Shown: piece by piece, positions 1 to 12,146 of the stretch
Layout: each line of letters begins with the position of its first letter
Numbering within the stretch: position 1 is the first letter of the stretch
Source of the DNA: Bacteroidota bacterium
Lineage (GTDB): Bacteria > Bacteroidota > Bacteroidia > Bacteroidales > F082
NCBI GenBank assembly: GCA_016715945.1
Contig: JADJXJ010000003.1
Coordinates: 868,001-932,000 of the forward strand
Reading direction: 5' to 3'
DNA: 64,000 bases
Position numbers and translations under genes: made by a program
The notes under the pieces: generated by a model
Told to the model about the DNA's origin: nothing
What the model saw: the letters and a program-made list of their open reading frames with translations, nothing else
Databases searched by the model: none

Positions 1-221
1 TTCCTTCCTACCTGCTTCGCCCCGGCGATGTGATTGGTGTGCGCGAGCGCTCCAAGGCACTTGAAGTTATCGTCAACTCCGTTGAAGGTCACGTGAACAG
101 GTTCCCCTGGCTGGATTGGGACAGCGCAAAAATGGAAGGTAAGTTCATCAACTATCCTTCGCGTGCCGACATTCCGGAAAACATCAAGGAACAGCTCATC
201 GTTGAGTTGTACTCCAAGTAA
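1..221 (+). CDS. rpsD: 30S ribosomal protein S4, C-terminal part (5' end outside window)
   Basis: The frame is open from the first bases of the window and ends at TAA 219-221. The visible ~72 residues include PSYLLRPGDVIGVRERSK, the conserved end of the S4 RNA-binding domain, and end in QLIVELYSK as bacterial S4 proteins do. S4 binds 16S rRNA early in assembly of the small subunit. It lies 49 bp upstream of rpoA, the conserved order at the end of the alpha operon. The start and the N-terminal two thirds are outside the window. Confidence 0.95.
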   Translation, partial: PSYLLRPGDVIGVRERSKALEVIVNSVEGHVNRFPWLDWDSAKMEGKFINYPSRADIPENIKEQLIVELYSK

Positions 222-270
222 TCACATACCCAACCTGGTATCTTAAATTTATAACCTTTAAGAAAACAAT

Positions 271-1263
271 ATGGCTGTTTTAGCTTTTCAAAAACCTGAG
301 AAGGTGATCATGGTCGAATCGGACAACACCCGTGGTGTGTTCGAGTTCAGGCCGCTTGAACCAGGTTTCGGAATAACCATCGGCAATGCCTTAAGGCGTA
401 TTCTGCTCTCCTCACTGGAGGGCTTTGCCATCACCTCCGTGCGCATTGATGGTGTGTTGCATGAATTTGCATCCATCGACGGTGTGGTTGAAGATGTGGC
501 CGATATCGTGCTCAACCTGAAAAAAATAAGGTTCAAACAGCAGATTGCCTCCGAAACCACCGAAAAAGTGAACATCGTAATCGGCGACCAGGAGCAGTTC
601 AAAGCCGGCGATATCAATAAATTCCTTTCCGTTTTTCAGGTGCTCAATCACGACCTGGTTATCTGCAACATGAATCCGGACGTGAAACTGAGCATGGAAA
701 TCACCATCAACAAGGGAAGAGGATATGTTCCTGCAGAGGAAAACAAAGTGGTGAACGCTCCGGTAGGCACCATTGCCATCGACTCCATCCACACCCCTAT
801 CAAAAATGTGAAATATCACATTGAAAACTACCGTGTGGAGCAGAAGACCGACTACGAAAAACTGATGCTCGAGGTGATCACTGATGGGTCGATCTATCCT
901 AAGGATGCATTGAAGGAAGCTGCCAAGATTCTCATTCAGCACTTTATGCTCTTTTCCGACGAGCGCATCACAGTGGACCACGAAGAAAAGGGAGTTACCG
1001 AAGAATTCGACGAAGGTTCGCTGCATATCCGTCAGCTGCTTAAAACCAAGCTTGTCGATATGGACCTCTCGGTACGCGCACTCAACTGCCTCAAAGCTGC
1101 TGATGTGGAAACGCTTGGCGACCTGGTAGCTTTCAACAAGAACGACCTGCTGAAATTCAGGAACTTTGGAAGAAAATCACTTACCGAACTTGAAGAGCTC
1201 GTACGCAGCAAAGGCCTGGAGTTCGGCATGAATGTGAGTAAGTATAAACTTGATAAGGAATAG
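271..1263 (+). CDS. rpoA: DNA-directed RNA polymerase subunit alpha
   Basis: Encodes 330 residues, the usual length. The N-terminal domain (about 1-230) has the dimerisation motif GNALRRILLSSLEG near residue 45 and assembles the beta and beta' subunits. The C-terminal domain (about 250-320) has LSVRALNCLKAADVETLGDL and RNFGRKSLTELEELV, the helix-hairpin-helix region that contacts UP elements and activators. The ATG start gives the standard N-terminus. No clear Shine-Dalgarno motif precedes it, as is usual in Bacteroidota. It sits between rpsD and rplQ, 9 bp before rplQ, and is surely co-transcribed with them. Confidence 0.98.
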   Translation: MAVLAFQKPEKVIMVESDNTRGVFEFRPLEPGFGITIGNALRRILLSSLEGFAITSVRIDGVLHEFASIDGVVEDVADIVLNLKKIRFKQQIASETTEKVNIVIGDQEQFKAGDINKFLSVFQVLNHDLVICNMNPDVKLSMEITINKGRGYVPAEENKVVNAPVGTIAIDSIHTPIKNVKYHIENYRVEQKTDYEKLMLEVITDGSIYPKDALKEAAKILIQHFMLFSDERITVDHEEKGVTEEFDEGSLHIRQLLKTKLVDMDLSVRALNCLKAADVETLGDLVAFNKNDLLKFRNFGRKSLTELEELVRSKGLEFGMNVSKYKLDKE

Positions 1264-1272
1264 CAGACAGAT

Positions 1273-1770
1273 ATGAGACACAACAAAAAAATCAATCACC
1301 TCGGAAGGAACAGCGCACATCGCAGTGCGATGCTGGCGAATATGGCGGCTTCGCTCATCCTTCACAAGCGGATTACCACCACCGTAGCTAAAGCCAAAGC
1401 GCTCCGTCCGTATATTGAGCCCATGATCACACGCTCTAAAGACGATACTACCCATTCGCGCCGCATGGTTTTTGCTGAATTGCAGAACAAATTTGCTGTA
1501 ACCGAGCTCTTCAGGGTAGTGGCTCCAAAAGTTGCCGACCGTCCGGGTGGCTACACACGCATCATCAAGCTCGGACACCGTCTGGGCGATGGCGCTGAGC
1601 TGGCTCTGATGGAACTCGTAGATTTCAATGAGAATCTGCTCAAAGAAAAAACCGCCAGGAAAGCACGTTCGACAAGGCGTGGTGGTAAGAAATCGGCTAA
1701 AGCAACAGCAGAAGCTCCTGCAGCTTCCGAGGCTGCCCCGGCCGATAATGCACAAAGCACAGAGGCCTAA
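1273..1770 (+). CDS. rplQ: 50S ribosomal protein L17 with Ala-rich C-terminal tail
   Basis: Encodes 165 residues. The N-terminal ~120 residues match L17: MRHNKKINHLGRNSAHR, then the ITTTVAKAKALRPYIEPMIT segment and GGYTRIIKLGHRLGDGAELALMEL. L17 binds 23S rRNA near the exit tunnel. The core bacterial protein is about 120 residues. Here there is an extra ~40-residue basic then Ala/Glu-rich tail (about 128-165), probably disordered. Such tails are seen in Bacteroidota L17. It is the last gene of the ribosomal operon and is followed by a strong terminator hairpin. Confidence 0.97.
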   Translation: MRHNKKINHLGRNSAHRSAMLANMAASLILHKRITTTVAKAKALRPYIEPMITRSKDDTTHSRRMVFAELQNKFAVTELFRVVAPKVADRPGGYTRIIKLGHRLGDGAELALMELVDFNENLLKEKTARKARSTRRGGKKSAKATAEAPAASEAAPADNAQSTEA

Positions 1771-1828
1771 ACAAACCCTCGGAAGAGGAAGTGATTTGAA
1801 TCCCTTTTCCTCAACCGTTTGCAGAAAT

Positions 1829-1864
1829 AAAAGACCGGAAGCAGATGCCTCCGGTCTTTTTGTT
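1829..1864 (+). terminator. Rho-independent terminator after rplQ
   Basis: Inverted repeat AAAAGACCGGA (1829-1839) / TCCGGTCTTTT (1850-1860) with a 10-base loop, followed by T-rich sequence. It closes the rpsD-rpoA-rplQ transcript and separates it from eno. Confidence 0.9.
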
Positions 1865-1877
1865 TAATGATTAACAG

Positions 1878-1885
1878 TAACTTTG
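1878..1885 (+). promoter_or_regulatory. Probable eno promoter, -7 element TAACTTTG
   Basis: TAACTTTG fits the Bacteroidota -7 consensus TAnnTTTG and lies 25 bp before the eno start, just after the rplQ terminator. A TTG at 1860-1862 is only 15 bp upstream, closer than the usual -33 spacing, so the upstream half is uncertain. Confidence 0.6.
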
Positions 1886-1910
1886 TGCAAGCTTTTAAAA
1901 AACATAAATC

Positions 1911-3200
1911 ATGAGCTATATTACTGATGTTCATGCCCGTCAGATCCTCGACTCGAGGGGCAATCCTACCATTGAGGTAGATGTGATGACCGAAAACGGC
2001 ATCATGGGTCGCGCTGCAGTTCCTTCCGGAGCTTCAACAGGCGTTCACGAAGCTGTTGAACTTCGCGACAACGACAAGAGCATGTATCTGGGCAAAAGCG
2101 TTCTTCAGGCAGTGAAGAATGTAAATGAGATTATTGCCGACGAAATGATCGGATACCACGTGGGCGACCAGGCTGAGATTGATGCCAAACTCATCGAACT
2201 GGATGGCACACCCAACAAGAGCAAGCTCGGAGCCAACGCCATTCTTGGTGTATCGCTGGCTGTTGCACATGCCGCTGCTCAGGAAACCAATCAGCCACTG
2301 TTCCGCTACCTTGGTGGTGTAGGCGCATACACACTGCCCATCCCGATGATGAATATCATCAATGGTGGTTCGCATGCCGACAACAGCATCGACTTCCAGG
2401 AATTTATGATCATGCCGGTAGGTGCCGAATCGTTTGCCCAGGCCATCCGTATGGGCGCCGAAGTGTTTCACAGCCTGAAGTCTGTGCTCAAAAAAATGGG
2501 CTATGCCACCAATGTGGGCGACGAAGGCGGTTTCGCTCCCAACCTCAAATCGAATGAAGAAGCTATTCAGGTCATCCTGCAAGCCATTGAAAAAGCTGGC
2601 TACAAGCCCGGCGAAGATGTGGCACTGGCGCTCGACCCCGCATCATCAGAATACTATCTGCCAGAAGAAAATGTATATCATCTCCACAAATCGAGCGGCG
2701 AAAAACTTACGCCCGCACAGATGGTCGATTATTGGGCAGAATGGGTCAACAAATATCCTATCCTTTCGATTGAAGATGGTATGGCCGAAGACGACTGGGC
2801 CGGTTGGAAGCTGATGACCGAGAAGCTTGGCAACAAAATTCAGCTGGTGGGCGACGACTTATTCGTGACCAACGTAGAGCGCCTGCAGAAGGGGATTAAC
2901 GAGGGTATCTGCAACTCCATCCTGATCAAAGTTAACCAGATCGGTTCGCTCACCGAAACCATCAAATGTGTTCAGCTGGCCTATCGCAACGGCTACACTG
3001 CCATCATGAGCCACCGTTCGGGTGAAACCGAAGATACCACCATTGCCGACCTGGCTGTGGCGCTGAATACCGGCCTGATCAAGACCGGATCGGCCAGCCG
3101 TACCGACCGTATTGCCAAGTACAATCAGCTGCTTCGTATCGAGGAGCTCCTCGGCAATGCCGCTTACTATCCCGGAAGAAGCTTTAAATACTACCGCTAA
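1911..3200 (+). CDS. eno: Enolase (phosphopyruvate hydratase)
   Basis: Converts 2-phosphoglycerate to phosphoenolpyruvate in glycolysis and the reverse in gluconeogenesis; cytosolic, Mg2+-dependent. The 429 residues are full length. Visible family marks are the N-terminus ARQILDSRGNPTIEVDV, the substrate loop SGASTG, the metal and catalytic segments SIEDGMAEDDW and GDDLFVTN, the catalytic lysine in ILIKVNQIGS, and the C-terminal signature MSHRSGETEDTTIADLAVA. It is transcribed alone, with its own -7 box upstream and a strong terminator downstream. Confidence 0.98.
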   Translation: MSYITDVHARQILDSRGNPTIEVDVMTENGIMGRAAVPSGASTGVHEAVELRDNDKSMYLGKSVLQAVKNVNEIIADEMIGYHVGDQAEIDAKLIELDGTPNKSKLGANAILGVSLAVAHAAAQETNQPLFRYLGGVGAYTLPIPMMNIINGGSHADNSIDFQEFMIMPVGAESFAQAIRMGAEVFHSLKSVLKKMGYATNVGDEGGFAPNLKSNEEAIQVILQAIEKAGYKPGEDVALALDPASSEYYLPEENVYHLHKSSGEKLTPAQMVDYWAEWVNKYPILSIEDGMAEDDWAGWKLMTEKLGNKIQLVGDDLFVTNVERLQKGINEGICNSILIKVNQIGSLTETIKCVQLAYRNGYTAIMSHRSGETEDTTIADLAVALNTGLIKTGSASRTDRIAKYNQLLRIEELLGNAAYYPGRSFKYYR

Positions 3201-3218
3201 TCAGGAATAAGCATTTTG

Positions 3219-3254
3219 AAAAAAGCTGCTGGACGAGTGCCAGCAGCTTTTTTT
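3219..3254 (+). terminator. Rho-independent terminator after eno
   Basis: Stem AAAAAAGCTGCTGG (3219-3232) pairs with CCAGCAGCTTTTTTT (3240-3254), with a loop of about 7 bases and an integral T run. It starts 18 bp after the eno stop. Confidence 0.92.
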
Positions 3255-3435
3255 ATTGTTTGCAATCACTGAATCGACAGGATGCTCCACTACTTTCAGG
3301 CTTTTAAGTATGCCTGATAAGGAGAAAACAGGTGTTTTTCTCTGGTTTTGACCAAAGGATTGAAAAAAAGATGTTCGTATAAGAATCAGATAATCAATGA
3401 GTAATAAAAAACTTAAAATTTTTTCTCTAAAAGTG

Positions 3436-3466
3436 TTTTGTATTTTGGATAAAGTTTCTACTTTTG
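3436..3466 (+). promoter_or_regulatory. rRNA operon promoter (TTTTG ... TACTTTTG)
   Basis: TTTTG at 3436-3440 and TACTTTTG at 3459-3466, 18 bp apart, fit the Bacteroidota -33/-7 pattern (TTTG, TAnnTTTG). The upstream 60 bp is A/T-rich, as for a strong rRNA promoter. It lies about 235 bp before the mature 16S. The stretch 3255-3435 holds no other feature I can name. Confidence 0.75.
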
Positions 3467-3522
3467 CACTCCCGTTTTGCAGGCAGAGAGTTTGGAAGAG
3501 GGAGGCAGGCGGGAGCAAACGA

Positions 3523-3533
3523 GTTCTTTGAAC
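3523..3533 (+). promoter_or_regulatory. boxA-like antitermination motif in the rRNA leader
   Basis: GTTCTTTGAAC in the transcribed leader. The core GTTCTTTGA recurs in the 16S-23S spacer at 5838. Placement before 16S and again before 23S matches boxA elements bound by NusB/S10 in other bacteria. The function is inferred from position and repetition. Confidence 0.55.
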
Positions 3534-3701
3534 TATTGGAGCCAAAAAGCCAGAGGAAGTCAGGTATTTCTTTGTGGTCATGCGATGGTCACGGGTTTTA
3601 CCAAGCTTTCGGGCGCAAGAGAGTCAATTCACGGATATAATAGGATAGCGAGAGGCCGGGAGTAACTACTTCGAAGGTATTAATTTTATAAAGGAACAAA
3701 T

Positions 3702-5224
<1,523 letters not shown>

Positions 5225-5491
5225 CTGGAGAGGTAGGAAACGACGGTCTTTTGTTAGGATAGAAGTGGATGACTTTTAGTAAGCACGGGGCAAGTAAGAT
5301 TATGACTTATTGTATGATACAGAGAGATGCGTTGATTTTTCTCTGGTTTTTTTGGGCTTCGATATATAGATGACAGAACACAGGGCGAAGAGGAAACTGA
5401 CCCCAGGGTTAAGACAGTAAGCTTGAGCAGGAGTGATGCCATAGAGGGGAAAACTGCATGAGCCACTGTTGGCCGGATAATTCAGCTACAC

Positions 5492-5565
5492 AGTCCCGTA
5501 GCTCAGTTGGTTAGAGCACTACACTGATAATGTAGGGGTCGGCAGTTCGAGTCTGCCCGGGACTA
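5492..5565 (+). tRNA. tRNA-Ile (anticodon GAT)
   Basis: Complete cloverleaf of 74 nt. The acceptor stem AGTCCCG pairs with CGGGACT, with discriminator A. The D arm is GCTCAGTTGGTTAGAGC. The anticodon arm is CTACA-CTGATAA-TGTAG with anticodon GAT at 5526-5528, and the T loop is TTCGAGT. CCA is not encoded. It lies in the 16S-23S spacer, the usual place for tRNA-Ile(GAT). The 5225-5491 part of the spacer holds nothing else I recognise. Confidence 0.96.
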
Positions 5566-5635
5566 CTGAGCAGACCCGAGCCAAAGACAGCGGGAGAGAG
5601 AAAAGCTGTAGCGGATTGTCAGAAAAAGAAGAAAG

Positions 5636-5658
5636 GCCGGCAGAGAGAAATTGCCGGC
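5636..5658 (+). repeat. Hairpin in the 16S-23S spacer
   Basis: Perfect 7-bp inverted repeat GCCGGCA (5636-5642) / TGCCGGC (5652-5658) with a 9-base loop and no T run after it. It may be an rRNA processing structure. No function is assigned. Confidence 0.5.
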
Positions 5659-5713
5659 AGGACTTCAGGGGGAGTTACAGTATCTGGCAGGTGTATCTGT
5701 TGATTGGTTAGAA

Positions 5714-5808
5714 GAAGATAGGCGGCAGGGCCGGTATCACATCAGATGGTCAGACGACCATATTGAGGGTGAGACCAGGTCCGGAGGGTTCGACTCCCTT
5801 GATCTTCG
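5714..5808 (+). pseudogene. tRNA-like relic in the 16S-23S spacer (no usable anticodon arm)
   Basis: The 3' part looks like a tRNA. A T arm GAGGG-TTCGACT-CCCTT (5784-5800) is followed by GATCTTC and G (5801-5808). GAAGAT at 5714-5719 can pair with ATCTTC to close an acceptor-like stem. Between them there is no normal D arm or 7-base anticodon loop with T33. Instead there is a hairpin ATGGTC-AGAC-GACCAT around 5746-5761. This is where Bacteroidota operons usually carry tRNA-Ala(TGC). I read it as a decayed or rearranged tRNA; confidence is low. Confidence 0.35.
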
Positions 5809-5837
5809 CAAGAGCGGTTAGTTGATAATCGCGCAAG

Positions 5838-5847
5838 TTCTTTGACA
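5838..5847 (+). promoter_or_regulatory. boxA-like motif before 23S
   Basis: GTTCTTTGAC shares its first nine bases with the leader motif at 3523 and lies about 150 bp before the 23S start. The repetition at both rRNA genes suggests an antitermination or processing element. Confidence 0.5.
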
Positions 5848-5986
5848 TGGTGACAAACGAGAGACACAAAACTGAGTGAGAGATTAATCTCACACTTGAG
5901 CCGGTGTATGGGTTGTTTGGTTGGCAGAGATGCTGATTGGATGGCTTGTACATTGATGGATAACTCAGATACGATAGTTAGTACGG

Positions 5987-8907
<2,921 letters not shown>

Positions 8908-9002
8908 GTGGTTATGGTATATGAGTTTGATAGGCTTAGGTGATGAGGAAGTCTTTAACGAAGTTTTGTGTCTTGTTTGTCCTGTGTTGATGTGGATGGA
9001 AT

Positions 9003-9065
9003 GGGTAACGGGTTACGGGTTACGGGTTACGGGAAGTGAACACTGCTCACCGCTCACCGCTCACC
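9003..9065 (+). repeat. Short tandem heptamers between 23S and 5S
   Basis: GGGTTAC-type heptamers are repeated about four times (9003-9033), the first as the variant GGGTAAC. GCTCACC is repeated three times at 9045-9065. GTGA/TCAC character is shared on both sides, so the RNA may fold back on itself. The rest of the 189-bp 23S-5S spacer is featureless. Confidence 0.8.
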
Positions 9066-9096
9066 ATTCATCACTCACACCACACACTAAAGAAAT

Positions 9097-9212
<116 letters not shown>

Positions 9213-9214
9213 AC

Positions 9215-9250
9215 AAAAACCCCGGACACACAAGTGTTACGGGGTTTTTT
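9215..9250 (+). terminator. Terminator of the rRNA operon
   Basis: AAAAACCCCG (9215-9224) pairs with CGGGGTTTTTT (9240-9250). An inner ACAC/GTGT pairing extends the stem. A T run follows directly after the 5S gene. Confidence 0.9.
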
Positions 9251-9311
9251 GATTTTTGACCAGCCATTCCTGATAAAGAGCTTTTAAGTAGTTTTACCAA
9301 AAAAACAACTC

Positions 9312-10082
9312 ATGCGTATTCATATCATTGGCGGTGGTAACCTTGGTATTGCATTGGCCAAGGGTTTTCTGCGCTCCGAGTCGGACCACCACATCACCAT
9401 TACCCGCCGCAATATCCAGCATATCGCCCACATGGCCGATATGGGTATCCGGCTTAGCCGGTCGAATACCGATGGCATCGCTCTTACAGATGTCATCATC
9501 CTGACTGTCAAGCCTCATCAGGCAATAGAAGTACTGAATGAGATTGCTCCGCATATCCGTCATAAGCTGCTCCTGTCGGCAGTTACAGGTTTATCGGCAA
9601 GCGAGATAACTGCTGTTGTCGGAGAGGAGGTTGTCGTCGTGCGCATCATGCCAAATATTGCTGCACAATATGGCGAAAGTGCTACCTGTGTTGCGGTGAA
9701 CGGACATCACGAAGCATCTGCCCCTGCGATCGCACTGCTCGAGGAGATAGGAACGGTCATTCCCATCGAAGAGAAGTTGATGGATGCTGCCACCGTACTC
9801 GGCGCATGCGGAACCGCTTTTGCCTTGCGTTACATTCGCGCCAGCATGCAGGCAGGCATTGAGATTGGTTTCGATGCCCACACTGCCTTGAGCATAGCTT
9901 CCCAAACTGCTAAAGGGGCTGCGGTAATGGCGCTGTTCGAGCAAACACATCCCGAGCAATTGATCGACAGGGTGACCACTCCCCAGGGGTGTACCATTGT
10001 CGGGCTGAACGAGATGGAGCATCAGGGCTTCAGCTCTTCACTCATCAGAGGCATTCGCACTTCGTTGCTCAAGATAAAATAA
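9312..10082 (+). CDS. proC: Pyrroline-5-carboxylate reductase
   Basis: Reduces delta1-pyrroline-5-carboxylate to proline with NAD(P)H, the last step of proline synthesis; cytosolic. The 256 residues begin with the Rossmann motif IHIIGGGNLGIALAKGF. TVKPHQ and MPNIAAQYGES are typical of ProC. The C-terminal dimer domain has VTTPQGCTIVGLNEME, the family signature (usually V-T/S-x-P-x-G-T-T). It begins right after the rRNA terminator. The ATG at 9312 fits the Rossmann start. A secreted unknown follows in the same direction. Confidence 0.93.
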   Translation: MRIHIIGGGNLGIALAKGFLRSESDHHITITRRNIQHIAHMADMGIRLSRSNTDGIALTDVIILTVKPHQAIEVLNEIAPHIRHKLLLSAVTGLSASEITAVVGEEVVVVRIMPNIAAQYGESATCVAVNGHHEASAPAIALLEEIGTVIPIEEKLMDAATVLGACGTAFALRYIRASMQAGIEIGFDAHTALSIASQTAKGAAVMALFEQTHPEQLIDRVTTPQGCTIVGLNEMEHQGFSSSLIRGIRTSLLKIK

Positions 10083-10124
10083 AATTCACGCATTGTGCGT
10101 TGGGGCTTCCTAAAAGCTTTGCCC

Positions 10125-10835
10125 ATGAGGCTCTGGTTGGCAAGCACGCTGTGTATCCTCATGTCTTCTGCAGCGGCTCAAACCATTTTGCTCACCTACC
10201 GCACTTTCGACATTACGGTGCGCAGGCTTGAGGGGTATATGGTGCATTCGGTTAGCGGGGATAATGAGGCTTACGAGGCCATACTGAGTGATGCGGCAGG
10301 CAACAATTATCTGCTTGCAGTGAAGGAATTGGAGCAATGCCAGCCCTATATGGGCACCGGGAAAAAGCTATCCCTTGCCGACAGGGAAGCTTTTCTTTTC
10401 GAGCACACTTCCATTGCGAGTCTTTCGGTCCCGCTTCCTGAACTAATGGCCTGCCTTCAGCTCACTACAGCTGCCTCCGATGCTGAGGCAAAACTGTGTG
10501 CCCTTGCAACGAGTCTGCCTTTTGTTGTTGCTGAGCACGGACAGAATCTTTGGCCTGAAAGGATTCCGGAAAAATGCCGTGTGCCAGGTACCCTGCGGTG
10601 GACAAGAAAGGAAAGCACTAAAACAGAGGGGTTTAGTGTAAAAATTGTGGCTGAGATCGAGGCCACGGTGGATACATTCAACTGGTCTCAGGTCTTGTCG
10701 TGCGAGTGTGTCGACCGCAATGAATTTGCCGAATGCGGCTCGTTTGTCCTATTCTGGCAAGACGGCCGGATCCGGGATATTCCATCCAGAACAAGGATAG
10801 GTGAGCGACTGAAATTCACTTACTATTTCAAGTGA
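10125..10835 (+). CDS. Secreted protein of unknown function
   Basis: I do not recognise this family. The ATG at 10125 gives a clear signal peptide (MRLWLASTLCILMSSAAAQ) and a mature protein of about 217 residues. A GTG at 10095 would add ten residues in front and is less likely. The mature part has several cysteines, including a CECVDRNEFAEC cluster near the C-terminus that could form disulphides in the periplasm, and no lipobox. It ends in LKFTYYFK, a beta-like aromatic terminus. It starts 42 bp after proC and ends one base before the opposing hypB stop. Confidence 0.7.
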   Translation: MRLWLASTLCILMSSAAAQTILLTYRTFDITVRRLEGYMVHSVSGDNEAYEAILSDAAGNNYLLAVKELEQCQPYMGTGKKLSLADREAFLFEHTSIASLSVPLPELMACLQLTTAASDAEAKLCALATSLPFVVAEHGQNLWPERIPEKCRVPGTLRWTRKESTKTEGFSVKIVAEIEATVDTFNWSQVLSCECVDRNEFAECGSFVLFWQDGRIRDIPSRTRIGERLKFTYYFK

Positions 10836-10836
10836 A

Positions 10837-11727
10837 TCATTTGCCAGCCTCACGGCCAATCCACTCAAGCCATTGATCGAAGCCTTCGCCCGTGCGGGCA
10901 CTCAGTCGGATGATCCCGATATTCCTGTTGATTTTGCGAAGGGTGGATTCGAAACTTTCGATGTCGAAATCCACATATGGCAACAGGTCAATCTTGTTGA
11001 CAATACAGAGCCCGGAAGTTTCGAACATATTGGGATATTTGGCCGGCTTATCGTCACCTTCAGTCACACTGATAATGACCACCCGTTTGGTTTCACCCAG
11101 GTCGAACAGGGCAGGGCAGACCAGGTTGCCTACATTCTCGATAAATAACAGGCTTTCGGGCTTGAGGTCGAGCTGTTTGACGGCCTTGTTGACCATGATG
11201 GCATCCAGATGGCAGCCGTTTCCGGTATTTATCTGGATTACAGGCGCTCCTGCCTGGCTGATCCGGCGGGCATCGTTGGAAGTTTGCTGGTCGCCCTCAA
11301 TGACATAGAGTTGTTTTTGCGCCTTGAGTGCACTTATTGTGCGTTCGAGCAGGGTTGTCTTGCCTGAGCCCGGAGAACTGACCAGATTGAAAGCCGTCAC
11401 TTTCAAGGCTTCAAAATATCCCCTGTTGCGCTCGGCATACTGCAGATTTTTATCCAGAATGTTTCGCTCGATCCTGATGGTCAGTGGGTTGGGGTGTGCA
11501 TGGGGATGATCGTGCTCGTGAGGGTGGTCATGGTGCGCATGATCGTGTGCATGATCGTGAAGCACGTGACCATCATGGTGGCTGTGTGTATGATGGTGTG
11601 GATGCGAATGCTCAAGATCGCCGTGCTTGTGCACATGGGTGTGATAATGCATATGGGCATCATCAGGATGTTCGATTTTCCGGTAGGTAATGTGGTCGTC
11701 TTCGCCACAGCCGCAAGTTCCGCACAT
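10837..11727 (-). CDS. hypB: Hydrogenase nickel incorporation GTPase HypB, His-rich
   Basis: GTPase that delivers nickel to the large subunit of [NiFe] hydrogenases with HypA. The 296 residues have three parts: an N-terminal high-affinity site MCGTCGCG (C2, C5, C7), a histidine-rich nickel-storage stretch with 28 His between residues 20 and 79, and a SIMIBI GTPase domain. The P-loop is SSPGSGKTT (about 117-125). The metal and GTP-linked motifs are GNGCHLDA, IENVGNLVCPALFDLGE and NKIDLLPY. It lies 11 bp downstream of hypA and must be co-transcribed. No hypCDEF or [NiFe] structural gene is in the window; the hydrogenases here are [FeFe] type and do not use Hyp proteins. Confidence 0.95.
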   Translation of the reverse strand: MCGTCGCGEDDHITYRKIEHPDDAHMHYHTHVHKHGDLEHSHPHHHTHSHHDGHVLHDHAHDHAHHDHPHEHDHPHAHPNPLTIRIERNILDKNLQYAERNRGYFEALKVTAFNLVSSPGSGKTTLLERTISALKAQKQLYVIEGDQQTSNDARRISQAGAPVIQINTGNGCHLDAIMVNKAVKQLDLKPESLLFIENVGNLVCPALFDLGETKRVVIISVTEGDDKPAKYPNMFETSGLCIVNKIDLLPYVDFDIESFESTLRKINRNIGIIRLSARTGEGFDQWLEWIGREAGK

Positions 11728-11738
11728 ATCAGTTGTTT

Positions 11739-12086
11739 TTAATCTTTTACTACTTCGATAGATTTGATATTCAACTCTTTACCTGTAAGCAGGTGGGTGT
11801 TCAGGCTGTTGCAGTAGGGGCAGATTTTAAAAATGTCTTCAGGTTCAAATTCGTTGCAGCAGTCTTCGCAGGCCGCCATAGCTTTTCTCCAGTGAAACAC
11901 TACTTTGGCTTTCGAGGCGATGGTCTCCCTGATGGCTTCTGCCATTGCCATCTCTATGGCATCGGGCTCCACGCCTGACCATGAGCCTATCTCAAGTTCT
12001 ATTTTGCTCACTTCATCTGCTCCGGCAGCCCGGGCCTCTGCATCAACAATTTCCATAATATTCAGGGCGATAGAAAGTTCGTGCAT
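11739..12086 (-). CDS. hypA: Hydrogenase/urease nickel chaperone HypA
   Basis: 115 residues, family length. It begins MHELSIA; His2 is the nickel ligand in the family. The zinc-finger domain has C-x2-C (CEDC, about residue 73) and a second C-x2-C (CPYC, about 90). HypA takes nickel and passes it, with HypB, to [NiFe] hydrogenase. It is the first gene of the two-gene hypAB unit. A TACTTTCG near 12107 is one mismatch from the -7 consensus and may be its promoter. Confidence 0.95.
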   Translation of the reverse strand: MHELSIALNIMEIVDAEARAAGADEVSKIELEIGSWSGVEPDAIEMAMAEAIRETIASKAKVVFHWRKAMAACEDCCNEFEPEDIFKICPYCNSLNTHLLTGKELNIKSIEVVKD

Positions 12087-12146
12087 GACCCATCAGCTTC
12101 GGTGATACGAAAGTAAGATTTTTTCTGTTTGCAGTCAGGGCGGGGC

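Noticed and set aside
5714..5808. A functional selC (tRNA-Sec) gene
   Set aside because: The 3' end is similar, but the D arm and anticodon arm cannot be formed, T33 is missing, and no Sec machinery is in the window.
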